A DNA stretch of 45,784 nucleotides from an uncultured Mycoplasmatota bacterium. Its GTDB lineage: Bacteria; Bacillota_I; Bacilli_A; RF39; UBA660. A program made the position numbers and the translations under genes. This document shows, one piece after another, positions 31,596 through 40,316 of the stretch (the first letter of the stretch is position 1; every line of letters begins with the position of its first letter). The stretch is from assembly GCA_900554305.1 (NCBI GenBank), contig USGV01000011.1, positions 1 to 45,784 of the forward strand, written 5' to 3'. The notes beneath the pieces are model-generated. The model did not search any database. It saw nothing but the letters and a program-made list of their open reading frames with translations, and was not told the origin of the DNA.

Positions 31596-33548
31596 TTATT
31601 CTACGATTCCTATTAGTGATTTTCTTAATTCTTCTATAAACTGATCTTTTATTATTTGATTTACGAAGTCTATTCCCCATAGTTTGTCAGAATATACTTC
31701 GTCTAGATTATTTAACATATTATTAATTTCTCTTTTCGCCACTGTTGTGTTATTTGCTTGCATAGCCGTCATAATATTTAATATTCCTTGTTTAGTAGAC
31801 TCTTCATTTAAGAATTGGTTCATTGATTCTTTAAAGGCACCTTCATTTTTTAGTAATCCTCCTAGTTTCATATACCATTCACTATGATCTATTGTGTATT
31901 TTACTGCTTCCCAACTTCCATTGGTTATACTTTCTGCTAGTCCTTCATAACTTAAATTTCCAACATTCCCTTCTATATAATCTATAACCTCTGTTACCAC
32001 CAATTTTGCACTAGGATCTTCTAAGTTTTCCACAGTTTCTTTAATTTCTGATAATCCCAATATTTCGTTTATTAAATATTGATAGTTTGTATTATATGAT
32101 AAATTTTTACTAATTATATTATGGAGTTGTGTTATAACATTTTGTTGATTTGTTGCATCGGCTACTGTTTCTGTGATGGGAATATATTCTCCTGCATCAC
32201 TAATATTTCCATAATCATTAAAATATTCTTGGTTTAATGCATTAAATCCATGATTACTATTTTCTCCTAAAATAATACTATATAATTGCGTAATTTCTTG
32301 AACAGAACCATTTTCTATATCTTTAGCATGCAAAAATACAAATTTATCCTTTAGCGATTGAACGCTTGTATTGAATGTAGAAACCATATCTTCTTGACCA
32401 GAATATATTCTTAGTTTTTCTGATGAAGATAAATATTGAATTAAACTAGGTTTCATTATATAACTTGTAATATTTAAAAGTGGATTCCCTGTTCCAGCTG
32501 GGCGTTGTTGTTCGGCAAAGGCTACAAATGGATTAAATACAGCAACAGATTCTATTGTATTCTCTATATCAGGATTATCAATACATATTTGGCTATAAGC
32601 AGCTAGTTGAATACCTCCACCTAATGAATAACCATTTAGTTCCAACTTACTGCCTTCTTCTTGTGCTTTAGCAGCATATTTTTCTATTAAATCCTTATTA
32701 TCTTGCAATTGTCCCTGATTCTTTTCTTTTAAATAATCCGTCCCTTTTTCTATTATAGTACTAGCTATTTTACTACTTTCTATACTTTCATTTTTAAACT
32801 CTGGTAAAATATCATTTAATGCAAAAGATATTAAATCTTCATCACCCACTAATTGTAATGACAAGGTATAAGCGATTGCCGCTATATCTTCTGCAGATTT
32901 ATCGTTAGTACAAGAGTTAACTATTAAATAGTTTCCAACTGAATTCTTTAATACAAAAGCATCATATCCGCTTTCTGTATTTGCTACTTCTATAATAGTT
33001 GAATTTTTCATATCTTCACTTAATGTACTACCATCGAAACTACTATTTTGTAGTACTTGATTTATTTCTTCCATGACTTGGGATGCATCTTTATCTATTT
33101 GCATGTTTTTTAAAATATTATTTAGTGCTGTCTCATCAGTAATAGGACTTAATTTATCATCAGCTGTATAAATTTCTGATAATTTCTTTCCTTTTAAATA
33201 TTCTGTATATATCTTATAATTTTCTTCTCCTAAGTTATTTTTAGTAGCCGTCATAATGTCCGATAGTTTATTTATATATATATTATCTTTATCTGAATAA
33301 GAGTTAGGAGAAAAATTGCTTACTTGTGGATTATTTGCCTGATTGTTTGTTAATGAAAGTGTTTCTGTTTCTTTATTCACTGCAGATATATCTAAAGTTT
33401 CTGTTAGAGCTGTGTTCAAATTTTGGTTTGTTGTTACCGAAGAATTATTAGATAAATTTAAGTTCTTATTCATCTCAATAGCGTCTGCATTAAATAAACT
33501 CTTCATATCAACGCTATCAACATTAATATTTACATTTATTTTGTTCAT
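31596..33548 (-). CDS. Large alpha/beta-hydrolase (lipase-like, Mbeg1/DUF2974-type)
   Basis: 650 residues with no signal peptide or membrane helix. About 190 Asn/Ser-rich residues precede an alpha/beta-hydrolase region. The nucleophile elbow is LNGYSLGGGIQLAAYS (Ser308), VAVFNPFVAF follows, and candidate acid and histidine residues are the D of SGQEDMVST and the H of NSNHGFNAL. The C-terminal ~200 residues are helical and unassigned. It resembles large lipase-like proteins of the Mbeg1/DUF2974 type, some of which are exported by non-Sec routes. It is the last gene of a three-gene unit. Substrate and location are unknown. Confidence 0.6.
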   Translation of the reverse strand: MNKINVNINVDSVDMKSLFNADAIEMNKNLNLSNNSSVTTNQNLNTALTETLDISAVNKETETLSLTNNQANNPQVSNFSPNSYSDKDNIYINKLSDIMTATKNNLGEENYKIYTEYLKGKKLSEIYTADDKLSPITDETALNNILKNMQIDKDASQVMEEINQVLQNSSFDGSTLSEDMKNSTIIEVANTESGYDAFVLKNSVGNYLIVNSCTNDKSAEDIAAIAYTLSLQLVGDEDLISFALNDILPEFKNESIESSKIASTIIEKGTDYLKEKNQGQLQDNKDLIEKYAAKAQEEGSKLELNGYSLGGGIQLAAYSQICIDNPDIENTIESVAVFNPFVAFAEQQRPAGTGNPLLNITSYIMKPSLIQYLSSSEKLRIYSGQEDMVSTFNTSVQSLKDKFVFLHAKDIENGSVQEITQLYSIILGENSNHGFNALNQEYFNDYGNISDAGEYIPITETVADATNQQNVITQLHNIISKNLSYNTNYQYLINEILGLSEIKETVENLEDPSAKLVVTEVIDYIEGNVGNLSYEGLAESITNGSWEAVKYTIDHSEWYMKLGGLLKNEGAFKESMNQFLNEESTKQGILNIMTAMQANNTTVAKREINNMLNNLDEVYSDKLWGIDFVNQIIKDQFIEELRKSLIGIVE

Positions 33549-33562
33549 AATATTCCTCTTTT

Positions 33563-33790
33563 TTACTCATTATTTTTTTCTAACTCTTTTTTGATTAGTA
33601 ATTCCATGGCTTTTTCAAATTCTTCTTCGTCATCTAACCCTATCAAACTATCATTTTCTTCTTTTCTTATTGTATAGTCTTTGCTGTTTTCTATATTGGT
33701 AAGATATATATATTTTGTATTATCAGATATAATTTCATCGATTATTACACAAACTTTTCCATTCTCTAATACTACCATTTCTTGTTCCAT
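33563..33790 (-). CDS. Small acidic protein, DUF1292-like
   Basis: 75 residues with the pattern NGKVCVIIDEI ... YIYLTNIENSKDYTIRK and an acidic helix IGLDDEEEFEKAMELLIKKE. This strongly recalls small DUF1292-type proteins of Bacillota, though the family name is from memory. The start overlaps the upstream stop by one base (TAATG), and it ends 14 nt before the large hydrolase gene. It could act as a chaperone or regulator of its neighbour; nothing in the sequence proves it. Confidence 0.6.
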   Translation of the reverse strand: MEQEMVVLENGKVCVIIDEIISDNTKYIYLTNIENSKDYTIRKEENDSLIGLDDEEEFEKAMELLIKKELEKNNE

Positions 33791-34374
33791 TATTTTGCTT
33801 TCCCCTTTTCTGATTTTAGTATATTTGCCATTTCCTGCATTGTTGCATCATTCCAAGCATCAATGCTTGGATTTCCCTGTTTATCTACATAATTCCTATC
33901 TATTAAATAACTGTCTAGAGAATCATATCCAAATACACTTAATACGTCTTTAAAGTTTTGTTCGGATGTTGCACAATAAAATCCATATAAATAATTTTCA
34001 TTAATTCCTTTTAATCTCTGAAAATCTTCTTCTGTATAATTATATGTTCGATTATATCCGCTTCCATCATAATCTGTAAACCCATAATTATCTAGTAAAT
34101 CATAAACTCTTAGATTTTGATAAATGCTTAGATCACTCATATCATATCCATCAACTTCTGTTACATACTCAATTCTATCTGGGCTGTCTGTTAGTTCTTC
34201 TTCGTTTTTGTGCATTGCTAAAAAGCCAGCACTAGCTAATACAGTTACTAAAGCGGCTGTTGCAATTGATAAAATAACATTTCTTTTAAATCTTTGAGCG
34301 GATGATTTTTTTTCTTTACCAATGCTATTATTTTTTGCATTATTATAAATTGCTTCTGCTTCTTCTTTTTTCAT
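33790..34374 (-). CDS. Single-pass membrane protein of unknown function
   Basis: 194 residues: a polar cytoplasmic N-terminus with KKEEAEAIYNNAKN, one membrane helix (~33-53), and an extracytoplasmic domain of ~140 residues rich in Tyr, Asp and Asn (YNRTYNYTEEDFQRLKG, NEQNF-like and DRNYVDKQGNPSIDAW). No family is recognised. It is the first gene of the operon with the DUF1292-like and large hydrolase genes; AAAGGAG precedes the ATG. The co-transcription suggests a shared task at the cell surface. Confidence 0.6.
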   Translation of the reverse strand: MKKEEAEAIYNNAKNNSIGKEKKSSAQRFKRNVILSIATAALVTVLASAGFLAMHKNEEELTDSPDRIEYVTEVDGYDMSDLSIYQNLRVYDLLDNYGFTDYDGSGYNRTYNYTEEDFQRLKGINENYLYGFYCATSEQNFKDVLSVFGYDSLDSYLIDRNYVDKQGNPSIDAWNDATMQEMANILKSEKGKAK

Positions 34375-34428
34375 AATTTACTCCTTTGGATTATTTATAT
34401 ATTTATATTATCACACTTTTATATTGTT

Positions 34429-34962
34429 TTAAAATATTAAATATTTTATACCAAGTAGAAGTAGTATGATTATTCCTACGTATTCTGCTTTGCTTTCAAA
34501 CCTTTTAGCTATTTTCATTCCTAACTCTACTCCTAAAAAAGTAAAAGCGGCACTTACAATAGCAAATATCAAACAAGCAACATCAATATTCCTTGTAGTT
34601 AATGATAAAGCTATTCCGACAGAAAAACTATCTATGCTAACAGTAAAAGAAAAGATTATAATAGAAATTATATTTGTTATTGTTCCGCCTTTTTTATCCT
34701 TTCTAGAGAAAAACATCTCTAATGCTAAGATGATAAAAATTATTCCTACTAAATAGTTAGCTCTCGCTATGTAATTTAATAACAATTCTGTTCCTAGTAA
34801 AGCTCCAAGTTTTGGCATAAAAAAATGAAATGTTCCAACAGTTAGACTTAGTATTATTTTTTTAGTGATGGGTATTTTAGTTGTTCCATATGCTAGCGCT
34901 AAGGAAAAAGCATCCATACTTAAACCTACTGCCATAAAAAAATATATAAGGATGTTGTTCAT
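34429..34962 (-). CDS. mntP: Manganese efflux pump MntP
   Basis: 177 residues with six membrane helices in two repeats, each carrying the family Asp motif: AVGLSMDAFSLALAYG near the N-terminus and FTVSIDSFSVGIALSL in the second half. MntP exports Mn(II). In Bacillus the homologue ywlD lies in the same cluster after spoIIR. Only 34 nt separate it from spoIIR, with AAGGTGAT before the start and no room for a yybP-ykoY manganese riboswitch, so it probably reads through from spoIIR. Confidence 0.9.
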   Translation of the reverse strand: MNNILIYFFMAVGLSMDAFSLALAYGTTKIPITKKIILSLTVGTFHFFMPKLGALLGTELLLNYIARANYLVGIIFIILALEMFFSRKDKKGGTITNIISIIIFSFTVSIDSFSVGIALSLTTRNIDVACLIFAIVSAAFTFLGVELGMKIAKRFESKAEYVGIIILLLLGIKYLIF

Positions 34963-34996
34963 AGTATCACCTTATATATTCTATTTGTTATATTAT

Positions 34997-35515
34997 TTAA
35001 AAATACTTATCTATTAACTCTTTTACAAAAGATGTATATTCTACATCTTCTACTTCTTCTTCCGTATCTAATAGACATAGTGGAGGAAATAATACGCACC
35101 AAAAATTTTCTCCTAGACCATTTCCCAATGTAATTACGAGAGATTCATATTCTCCTTCTTCATAGACAATTCCTTTATATTCTTTTTCTGGAAAATAGTG
35201 CATTCCATAATCTATCGAGAACGTTTGGTTGGGTTCCTGTTCTTGTAATGTTTTGGCAACTACTCTAGAAAAGGATGGTATTTCCTGCTTTATATTTCTT
35301 CTAGAAGCTTGTAATGAGGCATCTAAAGTTGTTAGTTTTCTTATCTCTTGGTTTAAATTATTTACTACTTTCTTTTTTATTTTTTGATCTTTGTAACTAT
35401 TACTATTTGCAATTACTCTAAAACGAATTGCTTCTTTGGGAATTATTATTTTTTCTTCTTTATTCATTACTAATATTGCCGTTATTATTGCTAATACGAT
35501 GACTAGTTTTTTCAT
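34997..35515 (-). CDS. spoIIR: Stage II sporulation protein R
   Basis: 172 residues with an N-terminal signal/anchor helix (MKKLVIVLAIITAILVM). The family signatures AIRFRVIANSNSYKDQKIK and LGNGLGENFWCVLFPPLCLL are unmistakable. SpoIIR is made in the forespore under sigma-F, is exported, and triggers SpoIIGA to process pro-sigma-E in the mother cell. It follows prmC across a terminator, so it may have its own forespore promoter. Its presence, with the SpoIIQ-like gene, points to a spore former. Confidence 0.93.
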   Translation of the reverse strand: MKKLVIVLAIITAILVMNKEEKIIIPKEAIRFRVIANSNSYKDQKIKKKVVNNLNQEIRKLTTLDASLQASRRNIKQEIPSFSRVVAKTLQEQEPNQTFSIDYGMHYFPEKEYKGIVYEEGEYESLVITLGNGLGENFWCVLFPPLCLLDTEEEVEDVEYTSFVKELIDKYF

Positions 35516-35542
35516 TTGTCTCTTCCTTTCAACTCTATAGTG

Positions 35543-35575
35543 AAAGAAAAAAGTTTTTTTTATTCAAAAAAACTT
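35543..35575 (-). terminator. prfA-prmC terminator
   Basis: AAGTTTTTTT/AAAAAAACTT with a short loop followed by TTTTC on the minus strand, beginning at the prmC stop codon. Confidence 0.65.
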
Positions 35576-36398
35576 AATTTATTCCAAAAAATATAAAAAA
35601 CATTCTATCTTTACCTGACATATCCTTTTTTACTTCTGTTTTGCTATCCGGTAAATATTTGTTTACTAGCTTTTGTATGTCATTTGCTTGCCTCATTCCA
35701 ATTTCAAAGGCAATTAAGCTTTTTTCTTTGATATGTTCTTTTATATTTTCTAATATTTTTTTATAACAATCTAATCCATCTTCACCTGCATACAAAGCTA
35801 TACTTGGTTCATTTTCTTTAACAATATCTTCTATTTCTTCACTAGTTTTTATATATGGGGGATTACTGATAATAACATCATATTTTTTATTAACAGCACT
35901 GAACATATCACTTTGTATTATATTGGCATTAGAATTTAGATTTCCACAGTTTTTCCGTGCTACTTCTAGGGCACTACTACTAATATCAACTAAATCCACA
36001 GTTTTTGTGGAAACTTTTTTTTCTAATGTTAATCCAATTACTCCACTACCACAACCTAAATCTATAATATCCACAGGTTCTGTGAAAAATCTGTTAATAT
36101 ACTTAATGGTATTTTCCACAAGTTCTTCCGTTTCAAACCTAGGAATTAAAACTCTCTCATCTACATAAAAATGATTTCCATAAAAATTTACATTTCCTAA
36201 AACATACTGTAACGGTGTATTTTCTTCTAATGCTTTTATTTCTCTTTTTAATAACTCCACTTTTTCTTCTGGTATTCTTTTCTCTAAATAATTTAACAAC
36301 TCTAATGGATTGCAGTTTAAAAGTTCTGCAATTAATATTTTTGCATGGTCTGAATGTATATGCTGTTTAGCAAAAAACAGAAGGTCTTCTACTGTCAT
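35574..36398 (-). CDS. prmC: Peptide chain release factor N5-glutamine methyltransferase
   Basis: 274 residues. The helical N-terminal domain contains ALEENTPLQYVLGNVNFYG; the SAM-binding Rossmann domain has DIIDLGCGSGVIGL; the catalytic motif is ISNPPYIKTSEEI. PrmC methylates the Gln of the GGQ motif in RF1 and RF2, both of which are encoded in this window. It overlaps prfA by one base (TAATG), the usual arrangement. Several TGTGGA/TCCACA matches cluster in the coding sequence at ~35940-36120. Confidence 0.95.
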   Translation of the reverse strand: MTVEDLLFFAKQHIHSDHAKILIAELLNCNPLELLNYLEKRIPEEKVELLKREIKALEENTPLQYVLGNVNFYGNHFYVDERVLIPRFETEELVENTIKYINRFFTEPVDIIDLGCGSGVIGLTLEKKVSTKTVDLVDISSSALEVARKNCGNLNSNANIIQSDMFSAVNKKYDVIISNPPYIKTSEEIEDIVKENEPSIALYAGEDGLDCYKKILENIKEHIKEKSLIAFEIGMRQANDIQKLVNKYLPDSKTEVKKDMSGKDRMFFIFFGIN

Positions 36399-37465
36399 TA
36401 CGCTTCTGTTTCTCCTTGTAATTTTCTTTTTTGATCTTCTTGAATTAACGCATTGATAATATCATCTAAATCTCCATCCATTACGCGATCTAAGTTTTTA
36501 GTAGTGAACCCAATTCTATGGTCAGTTACACGATTTTGTGGATAGTTATAAGTTCTTATCTTTTCTGCACGGTCACCTGTACCGATTTTGCTTCTTCTTT
36601 CGGCACCTGCTGCTTCTTGTTGCTCACGTAGTTGCATCTCGTAAAGTCTTGTTTTTAACACTTTCATTGCTTGTTCTTTATTTTGAATTTGACTTCTTTC
36701 ATTTTGACATGTAACGACTGTATTGGTTGGTAAGTGGGTAATTCTTACGGCAGAGTCTGTTGTATTTACTCCTTGTCCTCCACAACCGCTAGATCGATAG
36801 ATATCAATTCTTAAATCATTAGGATTAATTTCTATCTCTATATCTTCATCTGCTTCTGGCATTACTAAGACTGTCGCTGTTGAAGTTTGAAGTCTCCCAT
36901 TTGCCTCCGTTACAGGGACACGTTGTACTCTATGAGAACCACTTTCATATTTTAGTAAAGAATAAGCATTTGCACCTTTTACAATAAATTCAATTTGACT
37001 AAATCCTCCGGCAGTACCGTCTACTGAGTTATATACTTGATAAGAAAAACCTTTTTTTTCGGCATATCTTGTATACATTCTAAACAAGTCCCCCGCAAAA
37101 ATATTAGCTTCATCTCCACCTGCTGCTCCACGGATTTCAATAACAACATTTTTATCATCATTAGGATCTTTAGGAATTAAAAGAACTTCTAGCTCTCCAT
37201 CTAATTTTTCTTTTTCTGATTCTAATTCTCTAAGTTCTTCTTTGGCCATATCTCCTAATTCTGGATCTTTTGTCATTTCTTTTGTACTTTCTATTTCCTC
37301 TAAGACTTTTTTATATCTTTTATAACAGTTTACAACATCCTCTAATGAAGCCATTTCTTTTGAATATTCTCTTGTCTTTTTTATATCGCTAAGAACTTCT
37401 GTCTTGGTCAATTCTTCTTGTAAGTAATTATACTTTTCTAACGTAGCTTCTAATCTTTCTATCAT
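36398..37465 (-). CDS. prfA: Peptide chain release factor 1
   Basis: 355 residues from ATG 37465, with AAAGGGTG 6 nt upstream; a GTG three codons before would sit on that site. The RF1 recognition motif is PVT (RVPVTEANGRLQTS) and the catalytic GGQ lies in SSGCGGQGVNTTDSAV. RF1 terminates at UAG and UAA. prmC follows with a one-base overlap. The rpoE terminator lies just upstream, so prfA-prmC forms its own unit. Confidence 0.96.
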   Translation of the reverse strand: MIERLEATLEKYNYLQEELTKTEVLSDIKKTREYSKEMASLEDVVNCYKRYKKVLEEIESTKEMTKDPELGDMAKEELRELESEKEKLDGELEVLLIPKDPNDDKNVVIEIRGAAGGDEANIFAGDLFRMYTRYAEKKGFSYQVYNSVDGTAGGFSQIEFIVKGANAYSLLKYESGSHRVQRVPVTEANGRLQTSTATVLVMPEADEDIEIEINPNDLRIDIYRSSGCGGQGVNTTDSAVRITHLPTNTVVTCQNERSQIQNKEQAMKVLKTRLYEMQLREQQEAAGAERRSKIGTGDRAEKIRTYNYPQNRVTDHRIGFTTKNLDRVMDGDLDDIINALIQEDQKRKLQGETEA

Positions 37466-37515
37466 GCTTTTCACCCTTTCTTGGTAATCACTGGTATTAT
37501 ACCATAATTTTAGGA

Positions 37516-37543
37516 AGAAAAAAACTAGATTATTGTTCTAGTT
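37516..37543 (-). terminator. rpoE terminator
   Basis: AACTAGA/TCTAGTT with a 7-nt loop followed by five or more T on the minus strand, overlapping the rpoE stop codon. Confidence 0.8.
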
Positions 37544-37970
37544 CTAGTTCATCTTCATCAATTACTACCAAATCTTTTAATTCTTCATTTGTATCTTCGT
37601 CATATTCTTCTTCTGTATCGTCGTAGTTGTCTTCTTCCATTTCTTCTACTTCTTCTTTTTCTGGTTCACTATCAGTATCATCTTCTTCATCTTCATCAGT
37701 TATTTTAGCAACTTTATCTGATGTATGACGACTTCTTAAATCCCACTTTCCATCATCTAATAAAATAAATCTTTTATCTGTAGAAAGTGCTGTATAGTAA
37801 TCTCCAATTTTAGTTTCAAAAACACTATCTGGCAATTCTAATAATTTAATAATTTTTTTAAACAAGTCTGCTGTATTGATAGGTTTTTTACTTTCTTCTA
37901 AAATCAAATTAGTAATATCCTTATTTGATAATAATTCTAAATCTTCTTTGCTCATTTTACTAAGACTCAT
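37530..37970 (-). CDS. rpoE: RNA polymerase delta subunit
   Basis: 146 residues: a folded HARE-HTH domain (~1-90, including INTADLFKKIIKLL and RFILLDDGKWDLRSRH) and a very acidic disordered tail of ~55 residues. Delta is specific to Bacillota; it speeds RNA polymerase recycling and promoter selectivity. AGGAGGG precedes the ATG, with a -10 like TATAAT at 37999-37994. It follows argS, as in Bacillus (ywiB-argS-rpoE). Confidence 0.94.
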   Translation of the reverse strand: MSLSKMSKEDLELLSNKDITNLILEESKKPINTADLFKKIIKLLELPDSVFETKIGDYYTALSTDKRFILLDDGKWDLRSRHTSDKVAKITDEDEEDDTDSEPEKEEVEEMEEDNYDDTEEEYDEDTNEELKDLVVIDEDELELEQ

Positions 37971-38080
37971 AATGCCCTCCTATATTCAAAAACATTATAT
38001 GCTAAATTTTATAATTTGTTATGGTAAAAAAATTACCAATAAACTTATAACATATATCTATTAGACATGCAACACTTTTT

Positions 38081-39829
38081 TTACATTTTTTCTGGAACTT
38101 TAATTGCTAAAACATCTAATAGTGTCATGTTTATATCATAGACGATTTTTGTCAAAGTTAACCAAGATTTTTGAAGTTCTTTATCTTCTTCTGTTAAAAT
38201 TTTATTTTCAGCATAAAATTTATTGTATAGAGAGGTTAATTTATAAATATATTCTGTAATGTCATTTAGACTTCTAGAATCTAATGCTTTATTTAATATA
38301 GTTGGTAGCCTTAAGATAGTAAGAGCAATATCTTTTTCTGTTTCACTTTTAAATTTGGTTATTTTTCCTATTTCGAAATTTTCTCCTTTTGTCAAAAGAG
38401 ATTTCATACGAATTGTTGAATATAAAAGGTATGGTCCTGTCTTTCCTTCTAGATCGGCAAATTTTTCTGGCTCAAAGATATAATCGGTTCCTCTAAATGG
38501 TAGTAAATCTGCATATTTTAGTGCTGCGATTGCGACTGTTTTTGCCACCTCTTCTTTCATTTCTTCGCTTACGGTTGCAGGATTAATTTTCTTTCTGGTT
38601 TCTTCTTCTACTAGGGCAATTAATCCCTTTAAACTCATTACGCCACCGTCTCTTGTTTTAAATGGTTTACCGTCTTTTCCATTCATGGTACCAAATCCAA
38701 TATGTTCTAATACTACCTTATCTTCTATTAGTTTTACTTTTCTAGCAGCACGAAAGACTTGATCAAAATGTAAACCTTGTCTGGCATCAACACAATACCA
38801 TATTTCGTCTGGTTTTATTTCTTTTTGACGCTGAAGAATTGTCGCTAAATCTGTTGTTTCGTAAGATACTGTACCATTCGAACGTTTAAATAGTAATGGT
38901 GGCATAGGAGAGGTATCACTATCTTCTTTTACTTCTATGATTTGTGCTCCTTCACTTTCTATTAGTACGTTACTTTCTTCATAAATTTTTGTTAGTTCAT
39001 CTAAGTATTCTGCTGCATCACTTTCTCCTAGCCATAATTCAAAGTTTACATTTAGCATATCATATACTTGTTTAATATCCTTTTTCGAAATTTCTACTAC
39101 TTTTTTCCACAAATCATAATATCCTCTTTCATGATTTTGAATTTTGAAAGTAATCTCTCTTGCTTCTTCTAAATAGTTTTCATCTTCTTTTGATTTATTA
39201 GAAGCGTATGGATATATTTCTTCTAAATCACTATTTGTAATAGGAGGCTCTACTTCACTAAAATCTCCCGTGTATGCTTCATCAAAATAAGGAAGTTCGG
39301 GGTATCTTTTTTTGATTTCTAATACCACAAGTCCTAATGGTCTACCGTAGTCTCCTAAATGGGCATCTCCTATTACTTCATAACCAAGTAAAGTTGCTAA
39401 TCTTTTTAATGCTTCACCGATATTGGCACTTCTTAAATGGCCGACATGTAATGCCTTCGCAACATTGGCTCCGCCATAATCTAAAATTATCTTTTTTCTT
39501 GGTCTTTTATCGATATTTAAATTTTTATTTTCATAAATTTTAGTTAATAACTCTCCTAAATACTTATCTGTTAAGGTAATATTGATAAATCCTGGACCGG
39601 CAATATTTAGATTTGTAAATCTGTTATCCTGTTCTAAAACTTTTATGATATCTTCTGCTATTATTCTTGGAGACTTTTTATAAGTTTTAGCCAAAGTCAT
39701 CGCATCATTTAATTGAAATTCTCCTAAATCTCTTCTTCCAGACGGTTGTAATACTAAGTTTTCTGTTTCATACCCTGCCTCTTTTACAAGTTTTGATATA
39801 TCTTCATTTAGTTCTTTTATTATACTCAT
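38081..39829 (-). CDS. argS: Arginyl-tRNA synthetase
   Basis: 582 residues, full length for class I ArgRS. The HIGH motif is ANVAKALHVGHLRS, the Add-1 tRNA D-loop domain precedes it, and the C-terminal helical anticodon domain ends TLLDVLAIKVPEKM. The KMSKS site is degenerate (GKPFKTRDGG), as is normal for most ArgRS. It charges tRNA-Arg. Its ATG overlaps the stop of the upstream DUF1934-like gene (ATGA), so the two are coupled. Confidence 0.96.
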   Translation of the reverse strand: MSIIKELNEDISKLVKEAGYETENLVLQPSGRRDLGEFQLNDAMTLAKTYKKSPRIIAEDIIKVLEQDNRFTNLNIAGPGFINITLTDKYLGELLTKIYENKNLNIDKRPRKKIILDYGGANVAKALHVGHLRSANIGEALKRLATLLGYEVIGDAHLGDYGRPLGLVVLEIKKRYPELPYFDEAYTGDFSEVEPPITNSDLEEIYPYASNKSKEDENYLEEAREITFKIQNHERGYYDLWKKVVEISKKDIKQVYDMLNVNFELWLGESDAAEYLDELTKIYEESNVLIESEGAQIIEVKEDSDTSPMPPLLFKRSNGTVSYETTDLATILQRQKEIKPDEIWYCVDARQGLHFDQVFRAARKVKLIEDKVVLEHIGFGTMNGKDGKPFKTRDGGVMSLKGLIALVEEETRKKINPATVSEEMKEEVAKTVAIAALKYADLLPFRGTDYIFEPEKFADLEGKTGPYLLYSTIRMKSLLTKGENFEIGKITKFKSETEKDIALTILRLPTILNKALDSRSLNDITEYIYKLTSLYNKFYAENKILTEEDKELQKSWLTLTKIVYDINMTLLDVLAIKVPEKM

Positions 39830-40182
39830 TCTATCACCTCTAATTTATATTTATAACTTTCTTCTTCTAATTGATATTCAATTTCTATATTTTTATTTTG
39901 TTGATTAATTTTTTTGGTTTGAATATTTACTTGTAAATTTTGATTTAATTCTTTTATTTTTATTATTCCTTTTGTTTTTTCTTGTTCATTAAATAAATAT
40001 TCCAGCCATAAATTTTCATTTTCCCGTCGGAGTCTTAAATTTCGTAAATCAAATTGGGTTTTTGTCTTGTCTTCCTCTTGATATATTATTATATTTGTTT
40101 CTGGATGAAAAATAGCTTTATATTTATTTTCTATTGTTTGCTCTTTGGTTTTAAGAGTAATTTTTATATTAATTTTTGGCAT
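39826..40182 (-). CDS. DUF1934 family protein (YwiB-like beta-barrel)
   Basis: 118 residues from ATG 40182, with GAGGTG 6 nt upstream. The sequence alternates short strands: KINIKITLKTKEQ, IIYQEEDKTKTQFDL, NLWLEYLF, IEIEYQLEEESYKYKLEV, as expected for the calycin-like DUF1934 barrel. In Bacillus, ywiB of this family lies directly upstream of argS, which supports the assignment despite low conservation. Function is unknown. Confidence 0.7.
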   Translation of the reverse strand: MPKINIKITLKTKEQTIENKYKAIFHPETNIIIYQEEDKTKTQFDLRNLRLRRENENLWLEYLFNEQEKTKGIIKIKELNQNLQVNIQTKKINQQNKNIEIEYQLEEESYKYKLEVIE

Positions 40183-40316
40183 ATTTTTCACCTCTTTTCA
40201 ATTTCTAGTTTTGATTATAACATAATTATATTTATTTTCCTATTACTTTTAATTTATATGGTTTCATACATATTTTTTTCCTAAGTTGAAATAATACTAA
40301 AGAAAGGAATGATTCC

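Noticed and set aside
31507..31680. N-terminal extension of fructose-bisphosphate aldolase
   Set aside because: The extra 58 residues are basic and atypical, run across the preceding terminator, and the internal ATG has a good ribosome site and the family start.
34963..34996. Manganese riboswitch (yybP-ykoY) ahead of mntP
   Set aside because: Only 34 nt separate spoIIR and mntP, too short for the element, and no matching conserved loops are visible.
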